The notes under the pieces were generated by a model, which saw only the letters and a program-made list of their open reading frames with translations, was not told the DNA's origin and searched no databases. A program made the position numbers and the translations under genes. Shown one piece after another: positions 53,964 through 64,000 of a stretch of 64,000 nucleotides of DNA (position 1 is the first letter of the stretch; each line of letters opens with the position of its first letter). Source of the DNA: an uncultured SAR116 cluster alpha proteobacterium (lineage in GTDB: Bacteria; Pseudomonadota; Alphaproteobacteria; Puniceispirillales; Marisalimonadaceae); NCBI GenBank assembly GCA_902615025.1, contig CACMNV010000005.1, forward strand, positions 34,283-98,282, in the 5' to 3' direction.

Positions 53964-55284
53964 AAATGAGTATGACACAATTTTCGCATCGGCCAGCCAA
54001 TTTAGATCAGCTATCAAAATTATCAGAATAAGTGGGAGAAATGCAAAAAAAATTCCAAATATATTTAATTTTAAAAGGCCGAGACCCAGAATATTTTCAT
54101 TAAGAAGGCTTACTCATAAAAATAATATAATTGATGTTGCTCCTGTTGTATGGTTGCCAAAAAGTAAGAGTTTCACTGGAGAAGACACTTATGAACTTTA
54201 TATTCATGGAAGTTTTGTAATAGAAAAATTAATTTTTAAAATTCTAACTTCCTATAAAAATTTTAGATTAGCAGAACCAGGAGAGTTTACTAAAAGAGCT
54301 ACTTTAAATGGCAATATTGACTTAATTCAAGCTGAAAGTATAAATGATATTGTTAATTCACAAACAGAAAAACAACTCTCAGTAGCTCAAACCCAACTCG
54401 ATGGTTCATTAAGCAATGTTGTTAAAAGCTGGAGAGAAGAAATTATTTACATATCTTCATTAATTGAATCCCTTATTGATTTTTCTGATGAAGATATTCC
54501 TGAAGAATTATCTAATCTATTCTTAAAAAACTTAAAGACTATACAAAAAAAGATCAAAGATACGTTAAAATCTGCTACGTTAGCGTCTTTTATTAAAGAG
54601 GGATTCATTGTTACGATAATAGGTAAGCCTAATGTAGGTAAAAGCAGTTTAATAAACGCATTAACAAAATTAAACATTTCAATTGTCACTGATTTTCCTG
54701 GAACAACAAGAGATTTAATACAACAAAAAATAGATGTAAAGGGTCTGCCTGTTATTTTATATGATACTGCAGGTATTAGAAAAACAAATAATATTATTGA
54801 AAAAAAAGGTATTGAGCTGGCAATAAATATTATGAAAAAGAGTAATTTAATATTGAATTTATGTGAAGACGGTAATTTTAATTATAAAACGTTACAAAAA
54901 GAATTTTTAGATGATAGTAAAATAAAGATTATCAATGTTAAAACAAAGGTTGACATAAAAAAAAATAGTAAGAAAAATGCAGATGTAGAAATTTCTTCAA
55001 AGACAAACTTTGGGATTAATATTCTATTAGAGAAAATTTATTCTTATTTATCTGGCTTAGAGCCAAAAGAGTCATCATTACTTACATCTGAAAGACAAAT
55101 TTCACATTCAAAGAAAGCACTTAGTGCTTTAAATAGAATTAATAAGTTATCAATTATTAAGGAAACTGAACTTATTGCTGAGGAATTAAGGCTTGCTTCT
55201 AAGCATATTAGTAATATAACTTCTTTTATAGATAATGAAGACGTTTTAGATAAAATATTTAGTAGTTTTTGTATAGGAAAATAA
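53956..55284 (+). CDS. mnmE: tRNA uridine-5-carboxymethylaminomethyl(34) synthesis GTPase MnmE
   Basis: IIGKPNVGKSSLINAL, DFPGTTRDLIQ, DTAGIR, C-terminal DKIFSSFCIGK; GTG start. Confidence 0.97.
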   Translation: MKQNEYDTIFASASQFRSAIKIIRISGRNAKKIPNIFNFKRPRPRIFSLRRLTHKNNIIDVAPVVWLPKSKSFTGEDTYELYIHGSFVIEKLIFKILTSYKNFRLAEPGEFTKRATLNGNIDLIQAESINDIVNSQTEKQLSVAQTQLDGSLSNVVKSWREEIIYISSLIESLIDFSDEDIPEELSNLFLKNLKTIQKKIKDTLKSATLASFIKEGFIVTIIGKPNVGKSSLINALTKLNISIVTDFPGTTRDLIQQKIDVKGLPVILYDTAGIRKTNNIIEKKGIELAINIMKKSNLILNLCEDGNFNYKTLQKEFLDDSKIKIINVKTKVDIKKNSKKNADVEISSKTNFGINILLEKIYSYLSGLEPKESSLLTSERQISHSKKALSALNRINKLSIIKETELIAEELRLASKHISNITSFIDNEDVLDKIFSSFCIGK

Positions 55285-57150
55285 ATGGAAAAGAATGTTG
55301 ATGTTATAGTAATTGGTGGCGGTCATGCAGGAATTGAGGCTTCAAGCGCTATATCAAGATTCGGTGGCAAGGTATTATTAATTACGTTAAAAAAAAATCA
55401 AATTGGTGAAATGTCCTGTAACCCAGCTATAGGTGGTTTAGGTAAAGGTCACTTAGTAAGAGAAATTGATGCACTAGATGGTGTTATGGGTAGAGCCATA
55501 GATCAATCCGGTATTCAGTTTAGAATGTTAAATAGATCAAAGGGGCCAGCGGTTCATGGGCCCAGATCTCAGGCTGATAGAAGGTTATACAAAAAGAGCG
55601 TTCAGGAAATACTGCTAAATCAACAAAAAATTAGCGTTATTGAAGGATTCGTCGATGATTTAATAATTGATAAAAAAAAAATTAAGGGTGTTGTTTTAGA
55701 TAATGGTAAAAACTTTTTTTGTAATTCATTAGTTATTACCACTGGCACATTTCTTGGTGGAAGGATATTTGTCGGCAATGAAACATTTGAAGCCGGACGC
55801 ATAGGCGACAAATCATCCTCTAAACTTTCTCAAAAGATAAGAAATCTTGGTTTTCCAGTAGGCCGTCTTAAAACTGGAACACCCCCAAGACTAGTAAAAA
55901 ATACAATTGATTGGAATTTAGTTGAATTGCAATCACCTGATGAAAATCCTGTCCCATTCTCTTATTTAAATTCTAAAATAGAAGTTTCTCAAATTAAATG
56001 TGGAATAACAAGAACAACTGAAAAAACACATAGCATTATTGAAGAAAATTTAAAAAAATCTCCTGTTTTTTCAGGTTCTATAAAAGGTTACGGACCTAGA
56101 TATTGTCCGAGTATAGAAGATAAGGTTAATAGATTTAAGGATAAAACGTCTCACCAGGTTTTTTTAGAGCCTGAGGGATTGGATAGCGACTTAGTATATC
56201 CTAATGGAATATCAACAAGTTTACCAAGAGAAATTCAAGATAAATTTATTAAAACTATACCAGGTTTAAAAAATGTAAAGATACAAGAGTATGGTTATGC
56301 TGTTGAATATGATTATATTGACCCCAGGTGCCTAAAATATACGTTAGAGTCAAAAAAGGTGAAAAATTTATTTTTCGCAGGACAAATAAATGGAACTACG
56401 GGTTATGAAGAAGCCGCTGCACAAGGCCTAGTTGCGGGTGTAAATAGTATGTTAAAAGCTAAAAATTCTAGTTTGAAATTTTTATTAAATAGAACCGAAA
56501 GCTATATTGGTGTCATGATAGATGATTTAGTTACTCGAGGCGCGCCTGAACCATACAGAATGTTTACTTCAAGAGCTGAATATAGATTATTATTAAGGTC
56601 AGATAATGCTGACCAAAGATTAACTGACAAAGCAATTAGCTTTGGAATAGTTAGTAATAAAAGAAAAAAATCGTGGCTAACTAAAAAGAAATCTTTAAAA
56701 GACTTGAAAAAATATTTAAAAAATTTGAAATTAAATAGTGAACAATTAAAAAAAATAGGTATTAAAACTTTAAAAAACGGTAACATACCCTCAGTTCATA
56801 ATTTAATTACTGGAAACAAAATCTCGTTAGAAAAAATAATTACAAATTTTGATCCAAAAAATGAATTCTCAATCGATTGCATAAATCAAATCGAAATAGA
56901 CATTAAATATGATATTTATATAAAACGTCAGCTTAATGATATTAAGCAATTTGAATCAGAACAACAAACATTAATACCTAAAAAAATAAATTATAGGAAA
57001 ATTAAAGGATTATCAAATGAATCTATTGATATTTTAAATCAACATAAGCCCGAAACTATTAGGCAAGCGTCACAATTGCCAGGTTTCACATCATCTGCCG
57101 TTTTTTTACTACTATATCACGTTAAAAATAAAAAAACCAAATTAGCTTAA
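55285..57150 (+). CDS. mnmG: tRNA uridine-5-carboxymethylaminomethyl(34) synthesis enzyme MnmG
   Basis: [40 protein letters not shown]. Confidence 0.99.
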   Translation: MEKNVDVIVIGGGHAGIEASSAISRFGGKVLLITLKKNQIGEMSCNPAIGGLGKGHLVREIDALDGVMGRAIDQSGIQFRMLNRSKGPAVHGPRSQADRRLYKKSVQEILLNQQKISVIEGFVDDLIIDKKKIKGVVLDNGKNFFCNSLVITTGTFLGGRIFVGNETFEAGRIGDKSSSKLSQKIRNLGFPVGRLKTGTPPRLVKNTIDWNLVELQSPDENPVPFSYLNSKIEVSQIKCGITRTTEKTHSIIEENLKKSPVFSGSIKGYGPRYCPSIEDKVNRFKDKTSHQVFLEPEGLDSDLVYPNGISTSLPREIQDKFIKTIPGLKNVKIQEYGYAVEYDYIDPRCLKYTLESKKVKNLFFAGQINGTTGYEEAAAQGLVAGVNSMLKAKNSSLKFLLNRTESYIGVMIDDLVTRGAPEPYRMFTSRAEYRLLLRSDNADQRLTDKAISFGIVSNKRKKSWLTKKKSLKDLKKYLKNLKLNSEQLKKIGIKTLKNGNIPSVHNLITGNKISLEKIITNFDPKNEFSIDCINQIEIDIKYDIYIKRQLNDIKQFESEQQTLIPKKINYRKIKGLSNESIDILNQHKPETIRQASQLPGFTSSAVFLLLYHVKNKKTKLA

Positions 57151-57797
57151 TGAGGGAAGGATTTTCTAGATTTAAAAAACATATTCATGTTTCACATGAA
57201 ACATTAGAAAAGCTAGTTATATATTTTGAGCTTTTAAATGTCTGGCAAGAGAAAATGAATTTAGTCAGTAATAATTCATTGGAAAATGCAGAAATACGAC
57301 ACTTTTTAGACTCTGCTCAATTATACGTTTTCTGCAAAAATTTAAATGGTAATATAATTGATTTTGGCACTGGCGCGGGATTTCCAGGAGCTGTTCTATC
57401 AATTTTAGGAGCTTCAAATATTTTTTTAGTAGAATCAAATAAAAAAAAATGTAACTTTTTAACAAAACTAAAAAAAGAGACCAATAGTAATTTTAATATT
57501 GTCAATTCAAGAATTGAAAATTTAGAATTTTTAAACCCGTCTTTAATTGTATCAAGGGCTTTAACATCTACCAAAAATTTAATGCTCTTTTCCATTGATC
57601 ATATGCTTAAATCAAAAAAAATAAATTCCAAGAAGGAGGCCATCAAAAAACTACCTAACCTATTGTTTTTAAAGGGAAAAAATTTTAAAGAGGAGTTAAA
57701 TTATATACCTAAAAATTTAAAAATAAAATTTCAAACTTTTCCTTCTATTACAAGTGCAGAAAGTAGAATTTTGTTGTATAATAAAAATATTTCATGA
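57150..57797 (+). CDS. rsmG: 16S rRNA (guanine(527)-N(7))-methyltransferase
   Basis: HVSHETLEKLVIYFELLNVWQEKMNLVS, IIDFGTGAGFPGAVLSI. Confidence 0.95.
   Translation: MREGFSRFKKHIHVSHETLEKLVIYFELLNVWQEKMNLVSNNSLENAEIRHFLDSAQLYVFCKNLNGNIIDFGTGAGFPGAVLSILGASNIFLVESNKKKCNFLTKLKKETNSNFNIVNSRIENLEFLNPSLIVSRALTSTKNLMLFSIDHMLKSKKINSKKEAIKKLPNLLFLKGKNFKEELNYIPKNLKIKFQTFPSITSAESRILLYNKNIS
57188..57203. promoter_or_regulatory. putative parS site within rsmG (TGTTTCACATGAAACA)
   Basis: 15/16 match to TGTTTCACGTGAAACA; encodes the VSHET segment, the same place parS lies in rsmG of many bacteria. Confidence 0.85.
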
Positions 57798-58582
57798 CTT
57801 TAACTAATACTAATATTATTGCAATAGCTAATCAAAAAGGAGGTGTTGGAAAAACAACAACTGTTATTAACCTTGCTACTGCAATGGCAGCATGTAATAA
57901 AAAAGTCTTAATTATTGATTCAGATCCTCAGGGAAATGCCAGTACTGGTTTAGGTTTAGACAAAACAGTCCTAAAAAATAGTTTTTACGATTTAATTAGA
58001 GGTGATATTTCAATTAATAAAGTAATTGTTAAAACTCAAATTCCCAATTTATGTATAATTCCTACTTCTATGGATTTAGCTGTAGTAGAACAAGAATTTG
58101 TTAATAGAGAAAAAAGAGAGGAGAGATTAAAGAAAGAAATTGAACAAATCAATAGACCTTTTGATTATATTTTAATCGATTGTCCTCCTTCTTTAGGTCT
58201 TTTAACTCTAAATGCATTAGTAGCATGTAAAAATTTATTAGTGCCTTTGCAGGTTGAGTTTTATGCTTTAGAGGGTCTAACACAACTTATGGAAACAGTT
58301 AATCAAATTAAAAATAATTATAACAATTCATTAACTTTACAAGGTATAGTTTTAACAATGTATGATAAAAGAAATAAGATATCTGAATTGGTAGCATGTG
58401 ACGTAAAAAATTTTTTTAAAGAAAAGGTTTATAAAACTATTATTCCTAGAAATGTAAAAATATCTGAAGCTCCTAGCCATGGGATACCAATTTTAATGTA
58501 TGATATTTCATGTTCAGGTTCTCAAGCTTATGCATCGCTTGCAGCAGAAATAATTAATCAGGAGAACAAGTTAAATGGCTAA
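57794..58582 (+). CDS. parA: chromosome partitioning ATPase ParA
   Basis: IIAIANQKGGVGKTTTVINLATAMA deviant Walker A; DYILIDCPPSLGLLTLNAL. Confidence 0.98.
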   Translation: MTLTNTNIIAIANQKGGVGKTTTVINLATAMAACNKKVLIIDSDPQGNASTGLGLDKTVLKNSFYDLIRGDISINKVIVKTQIPNLCIIPTSMDLAVVEQEFVNREKREERLKKEIEQINRPFDYILIDCPPSLGLLTLNALVACKNLLVPLQVEFYALEGLTQLMETVNQIKNNYNNSLTLQGIVLTMYDKRNKISELVACDVKNFFKEKVYKTIIPRNVKISEAPSHGIPILMYDISCSGSQAYASLAAEIINQENKLNG

Positions 58583-59438
58583 AATTAGTAAAAAAGAACC
58601 ATTAGGAAGAGGATTATCAAGTTTACTGGGAGAAAATATAAACATTGATAATTTAACTAATTTAAATACAAAAAACAATTTGAGTGTTATACCAATTGAT
58701 TACTTGTCGGCAGGATCCTGGCAGGTCCGAAAAAATTTTGATGATATTGAACTACATAACCTTTCACAATCTATAAAAAATAATGGAATATTTCAACCTA
58801 TAGTTGTAGTTTCGGACAAAGAAGAGAACGGTAAATACAAAATTGTAGCTGGAGAACGTCGCTGGAGAGCTGCGCAATTAGCAAATATACATGAAGTACC
58901 GGTTATTTTAAGAGATGATTTGTCATCAGATAAAATTGTAGAAATATCTTTATTAGAAAATTTAGAGAGATCAGACTTAAATCCCATAGAAGAGGCAAAA
59001 GGTTATGAGGAACTAATTAATAAGTATAATTATACTCAAGAAAAAGTTGCTAAGATTTTCAGTAAGTCAAGACCTTACATAACTAATTTTTTAAGATTAC
59101 TTTCATTACCTGATGAAATAAAATCTTTTATTGTTGATGGAAAAATTTCTGTAGGCCATGCAAGAGCTATTATAAATAGTGATAATTCATTAGAACTAGC
59201 AAGAAATATAATTAAAAAAGGCTTATCAGTTAGAGAAGTTGAAAAACTAAATAAAAAGCCAAAGAAATCAGAAAATACTTCTGAACTTCACAAATATTTA
59301 GATATTGAAAATGAATTATCTAACAAAATTGGTTTAAAAACAAAGATTTTATTTAATAAAGAGAAAAAAAATGGATCATTAACTATTAAATTTAAAAATT
59401 TAGATCAATTAGAGTATATAATAAAAAAATTTAATTAG
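58575..59438 (+). CDS. parB: chromosome partitioning protein ParB
   Basis: LGRGLSSLLGE N-terminus, YKIVAGERRWRAAQLA, ENLERSDLNPIEEAKGYEELI. Confidence 0.98.
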   Translation: MAKISKKEPLGRGLSSLLGENINIDNLTNLNTKNNLSVIPIDYLSAGSWQVRKNFDDIELHNLSQSIKNNGIFQPIVVVSDKEENGKYKIVAGERRWRAAQLANIHEVPVILRDDLSSDKIVEISLLENLERSDLNPIEEAKGYEELINKYNYTQEKVAKIFSKSRPYITNFLRLLSLPDEIKSFIVDGKISVGHARAIINSDNSLELARNIIKKGLSVREVEKLNKKPKKSENTSELHKYLDIENELSNKIGLKTKILFNKEKKNGSLTIKFKNLDQLEYIIKKFN

Positions 59439-60468
59439 GTTTAATTTTTATTTTAAAATAGATATATAAAAATAATTGATTTAAAAAAATATACTCATTT
59501 TCTTTTTTCGATTTGCAGTTTAATTCTGTCTTAAACAAAAAATACAAACATTCATCAATATCACTTAAAGTCCACAAATCTAACATTTTAAAAAAAAGAG
59601 AATGTTCTTTATAAAAAATGTTTAAAGATTTGTTATTTACTATTTCACTTTTGGTCAGACTATTTTTTCTCATATTTATGCATTTTTGTAACAATTTAAA
59701 TTTGGATTTTATTAAATATATTATGGAGCTACTGGAAAAATTAATACGTTCAAAGTTTGTTAATAAATTTATAGATTCGTAGTATTTTCCTACCATTAAT
59801 TTATTAATCATTTCAAAAATGGTATCATCATTATTGTCATCAATAAGATGTAGTAATTTATCAAAATTCATATGTTCATCTTTATTTTGAAGTCTAATTT
59901 TCTCAAAAGTATTTTGAATTATTTTAGAGTCTTTAGGAAATTTATTTGTAAGTTCATGTATCTGTGATTCATCTAAGTTTAAGTTAATATTTACTAATTC
60001 TTTTCTTAAGTTATTTTTTACATCATCCTCATTTTCTTCATAACAAGTAAAACAAATCGCATTTTTGCTGTTAATTAGTTTTTGGGATAAAATATCAGAT
60101 TGTTTAAATAAATAACTTATAATTATTAATCGGACCTCCTTAATTTCTGAAAAATTAAACTCAGTAAATATTCTAGTAACGTCATTTTTCTTATCACCTT
60201 GTCTAATATCAACTATTATTGTTTTTTTTGAACCAAATAAAGAAATTGAATTTAATTCATCAAAAAATGCTTCAGTATTAGTTAATAATTTATTTTCATC
60301 AAAATAATTTGTAATGAAAGGATTATCCAAATCAACTTCTAAATTTTTTTTTAAATTAGAATAACAAATGTCAATCAAGCCAAGATTATTTCCAAAGATG
60401 TAAAAAATATTGAAAGTGTCATCAATCTTATTTGAAAATATGTTTTTATTTAATGGATTAATTTTCAC
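59431..60468 (-). CDS. holA: DNA polymerase III delta subunit
   Basis: HolA-like (NIFYIFGNNLGLIDICYSNLKK..., RLIIISYLFKQSD); lptE/leuS synteny. Confidence 0.85.
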   Translation of the reverse strand: MKINPLNKNIFSNKIDDTFNIFYIFGNNLGLIDICYSNLKKNLEVDLDNPFITNYFDENKLLTNTEAFFDELNSISLFGSKKTIIVDIRQGDKKNDVTRIFTEFNFSEIKEVRLIIISYLFKQSDILSQKLINSKNAICFTCYEENEDDVKNNLRKELVNINLNLDESQIHELTNKFPKDSKIIQNTFEKIRLQNKDEHMNFDKLLHLIDDNNDDTIFEMINKLMVGKYYESINLLTNFERINFSSSSIIYLIKSKFKLLQKCINMRKNSLTKSEIVNNKSLNIFYKEHSLFFKMLDLWTLSDIDECLYFLFKTELNCKSKKENEYIFLNQLFLYIYFKIKIKPN

Positions 60469-60922
60469 TAGTATAAGTATTCAATAAGATTTTTCTATAT
60501 AATTTAGAAGCTAAATACTTTGTTATTCTTTCTTTTGCAAAATTATTATTTTCATCAACACTATATAATGATGAAACATTACCAGTATTAATGGAACTTG
60601 AAATACTGCCTGTCTTAATAACTTTCGAATTTGTTTTATTAAATATTTTGAAATTAACAGTTCCTTTTATTATATTTAGTTGATTATTACCATTATCTGA
60701 AAGAGCATTACTTGTATTAAATGATAGATTTGTTTCTACGATAAACTTAGTTAAACTTTTATCATAAGTTTTAAAGTTATTATTAAATTCATTCTTAAAT
60801 ATTAATGAGTACTTATCCTGCTGAACAACAAGATCCACTAATGTATCATTTTTAGCTACGTTGTTTAAATTACTACATCCAAAGAATAACAAGACTATAG
60901 AAATTAAAAAAATAATTTTCAT
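60458..60922 (-). CDS. lptE: LPS-assembly lipoprotein LptE-like
   Basis: Lipobox (LLFFGCSN), size and location between leuS and holA. Confidence 0.7.
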   Translation of the reverse strand: MKIIFLISIVLLFFGCSNLNNVAKNDTLVDLVVQQDKYSLIFKNEFNNNFKTYDKSLTKFIVETNLSFNTSNALSDNGNNQLNIIKGTVNFKIFNKTNSKVIKTGSISSSINTGNVSSLYSVDENNNFAKERITKYLASKLYRKILLNTYTSEN

Positions 60923-63468
60923 ATAACTATATTAATAATTTTGTTTGGAATATAAATAATTTTTTTTGGAGTTACAGTTAAAAATTTAATTATTTTTTTA
61001 TGATTTAATGCCAAATTTTCAACTTCTTTATTACTTAAAGATTTAGATATTTTTATTTCAGCTCTTCTTTTACCGTTAATTTGAATTGGAAGTGTAATAT
61101 TGTTGTCATTTAAATATTCTAAATCAACTTTAGGCCAAGGTGAATCTGAAATAGATGTTTTATTTCCTAAAATTTCCCAAGCTTCTTCACATATATGAGG
61201 ACATATAGGATTTAAAATAATAAGGAAATTAGAAAAACAAAATTTAAAAATAATTTTGTTATTATTTGTTTGATTTTTATAAAAACTTAGTTCGTTGAAT
61301 AAAGTTCTAATATTTGCAATAGCTATGTTAAAATGAAAATCATCAATGGCTTGAGTTACGTTTTTAATAGTTTTATAGGTACACAAAAAAATATTAAAAT
61401 CGTTTTCATTATTGTGTTTTATTTTTTGATATGGAATATCTTTATAATCACCATCATTAATTAAGTGCCAAACTTTATTCAAAAATCTTGAAGCTCCTTC
61501 AACACCCTCATCTGTCCACTCCATATCCCTTTGTGGTGGAGAATCAGATAAGATAAAAAATCTAGCAGTGTCTGATCCAAACGTATCAACGATAGTGTTA
61601 GGATCAATAACGTTCTTTTTTGATTTACTCATTTTTTCAATTCTACCAGCTGTTACTTCATCTTTTTCATCAATTGAAAAAAATTTATCATTTATTTTTA
61701 TGACATCTTTTGGAAACATCCATTCATTACTGCCATTTTTATAAGTCTGGTGACAAACCATTCCCTGTGTTTGTAAAGATTTAAAAGGTTCTTTGAGATT
61801 AATTATACCTAACTTATTCATCGCTTTTATAAAAAACCTTGAATATAAAAGATGTAATACAGCATGTTCTACTCCACCAATATATTGATCAACAGGTAAC
61901 CAATAATCAGCATTAATTTTATTAATTGCATCATTACAATTAGGATCTGTAAATCTTGCAAAATACCAACTAGATTCAAAAAAAGTATCAAAAGTATCAG
62001 TTTCTCTTTTGGCACTTTGTAAACATTTAGGACATTTAACACTAATCCAATCAGAGTGACTTAAAAGAGGGTTTCCAGATTTTTGCAAATTAATTTTTTC
62101 TGGTAGTTTTACTGGTAGATCTTTTTCAGGTACAGTTTGTATTCCACATTTGTCACAGTAAATAATGGGTATTGGACAACCCCAATATCTTTGTCTAGAT
62201 ACTCCCCAGTCTTTTAATCTGTAATTAATAGTTCTTGAACCTAAGTTTAATTCTTCTAATTTTTTAATAGAAGCTTCTTTCGCTTCGTCAACAGTAAGGC
62301 CATTTAAAAAATCTGAATTTATTAAGTAACCATTATCAGTGTATGCTTTTTCTAATATAATTTCTTTTGTTTGTTTTTTTCCCTGACCAACAACTTCAAT
62401 AATGTCAAGGTCATATTTTTTGGCAAAATCAAAATCTCTTTGATCATGTGCTGGGCATCCAAAAACTGCCCCAGTTCCATAATCAATTAGAACAAAATTA
62501 GCAATAAAGATTGGAATAAGTTTATTGTCTAAAAACGGATGTGACGCTTGTAGCGGGATTTTAATACCAATTTTGTCAATTTTATCTATATTTCGTTCAT
62601 TAGTATTTTTTAAGTTTAGGTTATTAAGTTCCTTATTTAGATTAGGATAGCTTTTTTTTAATTCATCAACCAATTTATGATCAGGTGATAAGGCAATAAA
62701 GGACGCACCAAATAAAGTATCTGGTCTTGTCGAGAAAACAGTAATTTTATCATTTATTTCTTTTATATGAAAATCAATATACGCCCCAAAGCTTTTTCCT
62801 ATCCAGTGTTTTTGCATTAATTTTACTTTATCGGGCCAGCTTTTAAGGGAGTTTATATCTTCAAGGAGTTCTTCAGCGAAATCAGTAATTTTTAAAAACC
62901 ATCCTTTCATTTTCTTTTTTTCTACTATTGCATCTGAACGCCAACCTCTTCCATCAATTACTTGCTCGTTTGCAAGAACTGTTTGTTCCACGGGGTCCCA
63001 ATTTACGATTGTTTCTTTTTGATAAGCTAATCCTTTTTTAAAAAATTCAATAAAAATTTTTTGTTCATGTTTGTAGTATTCAGAATTGCATGTTGAGAGT
63101 TCTTTACTCCAATCATATGACAATCCCATTTTTTTTAGTTGAATTTTCATGTTTTGAATATTTTTTTCTGTCCAAGACTTAGGATGAACATTATTTGATA
63201 TTGCTGCATTTTCAGCAGGTAATCCAAAAGAATCCCAGCCCATTGGATGTAAAACATTGTATCCTTTTGCTCTTTTATATCGTGCTACAAGATCTCCAAG
63301 TGTATAATTTCTAACATGACCCATATGAATGTCACCAGAAGGATATGGAAACATTTCTAAAACATAATACTTTTTTAAATTTTTATCTATTTTAGAGACA
63401 AAAGTTTTACTATCTTCCCAAAATTTTTGCCATTTTTTTTCGATTTTTGATGGGTTATATTTTATCAC
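60919..63468 (-). CDS. leuS: leucyl-tRNA synthetase
   Basis: [34 protein letters not shown]. Confidence 0.99.
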   Translation of the reverse strand: MIKYNPSKIEKKWQKFWEDSKTFVSKIDKNLKKYYVLEMFPYPSGDIHMGHVRNYTLGDLVARYKRAKGYNVLHPMGWDSFGLPAENAAISNNVHPKSWTEKNIQNMKIQLKKMGLSYDWSKELSTCNSEYYKHEQKIFIEFFKKGLAYQKETIVNWDPVEQTVLANEQVIDGRGWRSDAIVEKKKMKGWFLKITDFAEELLEDINSLKSWPDKVKLMQKHWIGKSFGAYIDFHIKEINDKITVFSTRPDTLFGASFIALSPDHKLVDELKKSYPNLNKELNNLNLKNTNERNIDKIDKIGIKIPLQASHPFLDNKLIPIFIANFVLIDYGTGAVFGCPAHDQRDFDFAKKYDLDIIEVVGQGKKQTKEIILEKAYTDNGYLINSDFLNGLTVDEAKEASIKKLEELNLGSRTINYRLKDWGVSRQRYWGCPIPIIYCDKCGIQTVPEKDLPVKLPEKINLQKSGNPLLSHSDWISVKCPKCLQSAKRETDTFDTFFESSWYFARFTDPNCNDAINKINADYWLPVDQYIGGVEHAVLHLLYSRFFIKAMNKLGIINLKEPFKSLQTQGMVCHQTYKNGSNEWMFPKDVIKINDKFFSIDEKDEVTAGRIEKMSKSKKNVIDPNTIVDTFGSDTARFFILSDSPPQRDMEWTDEGVEGASRFLNKVWHLINDGDYKDIPYQKIKHNNENDFNIFLCTYKTIKNVTQAIDDFHFNIAIANIRTLFNELSFYKNQTNNNKIIFKFCFSNFLIILNPICPHICEEAWEILGNKTSISDSPWPKVDLEYLNDNNITLPIQINGKRRAEIKISKSLSNKEVENLALNHKKIIKFLTVTPKKIIYIPNKIINIVI

Positions 63469-63482
63469 AAAAAACTCAGAAA

Positions 63483-63944
63483 TTACTTTAATTTATTTTG
63501 TAATCTTAGTACTCTAGCCTTTGTAAGTATTAAATCTTCAATTTTTCGAGAAAGTGATGTATCTTCTGTAACTTCAGATTTTTTGTTTTTAATATACGCT
63601 TTTATATTAATTCCTTCTGACCTTAAATCTCTAGACTTTATTAAAGCAGTAAATTTTATTTGCTGATCATCTTTTTTAAACCATTCTGTTATTATAATTC
63701 CCCCAAAGGCGTCAGTGGATTGAAACGGAGCAAATGATAAAACATCTAAGGTAGCTCTCCATAAAAATGAATTTACATAAAATTTTTCTGATTGACTATC
63801 TTTACTTAAAAAATCTGTAATTGATACCCCTTTTGAAGCGTCTTTACTAAACAAACCTGGTTTTGGTTTTTCCTCAATATTTGCGTTATTCGATGTACAA
63901 GAGTAAAGAAAAATTATAGATATTATTATTATAATGTATTTCAT
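63483..63944 (-). CDS. DUF3576-type lipoprotein
   Basis: Lipobox (LYSCTS); [31 protein letters not shown] typical of DUF3576; upstream of leuS. Confidence 0.82.
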   Translation of the reverse strand: MKYIIIIISIIFLYSCTSNNANIEEKPKPGLFSKDASKGVSITDFLSKDSQSEKFYVNSFLWRATLDVLSFAPFQSTDAFGGIIITEWFKKDDQQIKFTALIKSRDLRSEGINIKAYIKNKKSEVTEDTSLSRKIEDLILTKARVLRLQNKLK

Positions 63945-64000
63945 TTTTTCAAATATAGTATCATATTTATAAATGTAAAATAAAAAAAGGGGTAACTATA

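Noticed and set aside
1-64000. CRISPR arrays, transposons, prophage, toxin-antitoxin or defence islands
   Set aside because: No regularly spaced repeats, transposase/integrase motifs or defence-protein signatures seen; gene order is conserved housekeeping synteny.
1-64000. tRNA/rRNA/tmRNA genes
   Set aside because: Intergenic gaps are mostly too short, and no cloverleaf-like GC-richer segments or GGTTCRA (TpsiC) motifs were seen; a tRNAscan/Infernal run would be decisive.

Overview
The window is an AT-rich, gene-dense chromosomal segment. Its gene order is typical of an alphaproteobacterium, probably a streamlined marine lineage (SAR11/HIMB59-like), although the lineage cannot be fixed from sequence reading alone. 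I saw no mobile elements, CRISPR arrays, rRNA or tRNA genes. Most of the window is conserved housekeeping synteny: pnp-rpsO-truB-rbfA-infB-nusA; trmB-metK-lnt-corC-ybeY-phoH-miaB; an olsB/plsC acyltransferase pair; rimI-tsaB-nfuA-trpS-murJ-glnD-mutS; maeB; dapB-dnaJ-dnaK-grpE; rph-rdgB-hemW; rsmI-BON-gshB; the his operon; smr-tim44-secB-dnaQ-coaE; hemE-hemJ-rho-mnmE-mnmG-rsmG-parA-parB; and holA-lptE-leuS. The most informative non-coding signals are a probable chromosomal replication origin in the coaE/hemE gap (about 50981-51200) and two near-consensus parS centromere sites. One parS overlaps the likely GTG start of mnmE (53948-53963) and the other is embedded in rsmG (57188-57203). I found no convincing novel defence or mobile system. 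Other points worth checking are loss of rimP/ylxR and hrcA from their usual loci, a GNAT gene inside the his operon, divergent genes whose start codons overlap in a CATG, and a 42-bp in-frame tandem repeat in a small lipoprotein.
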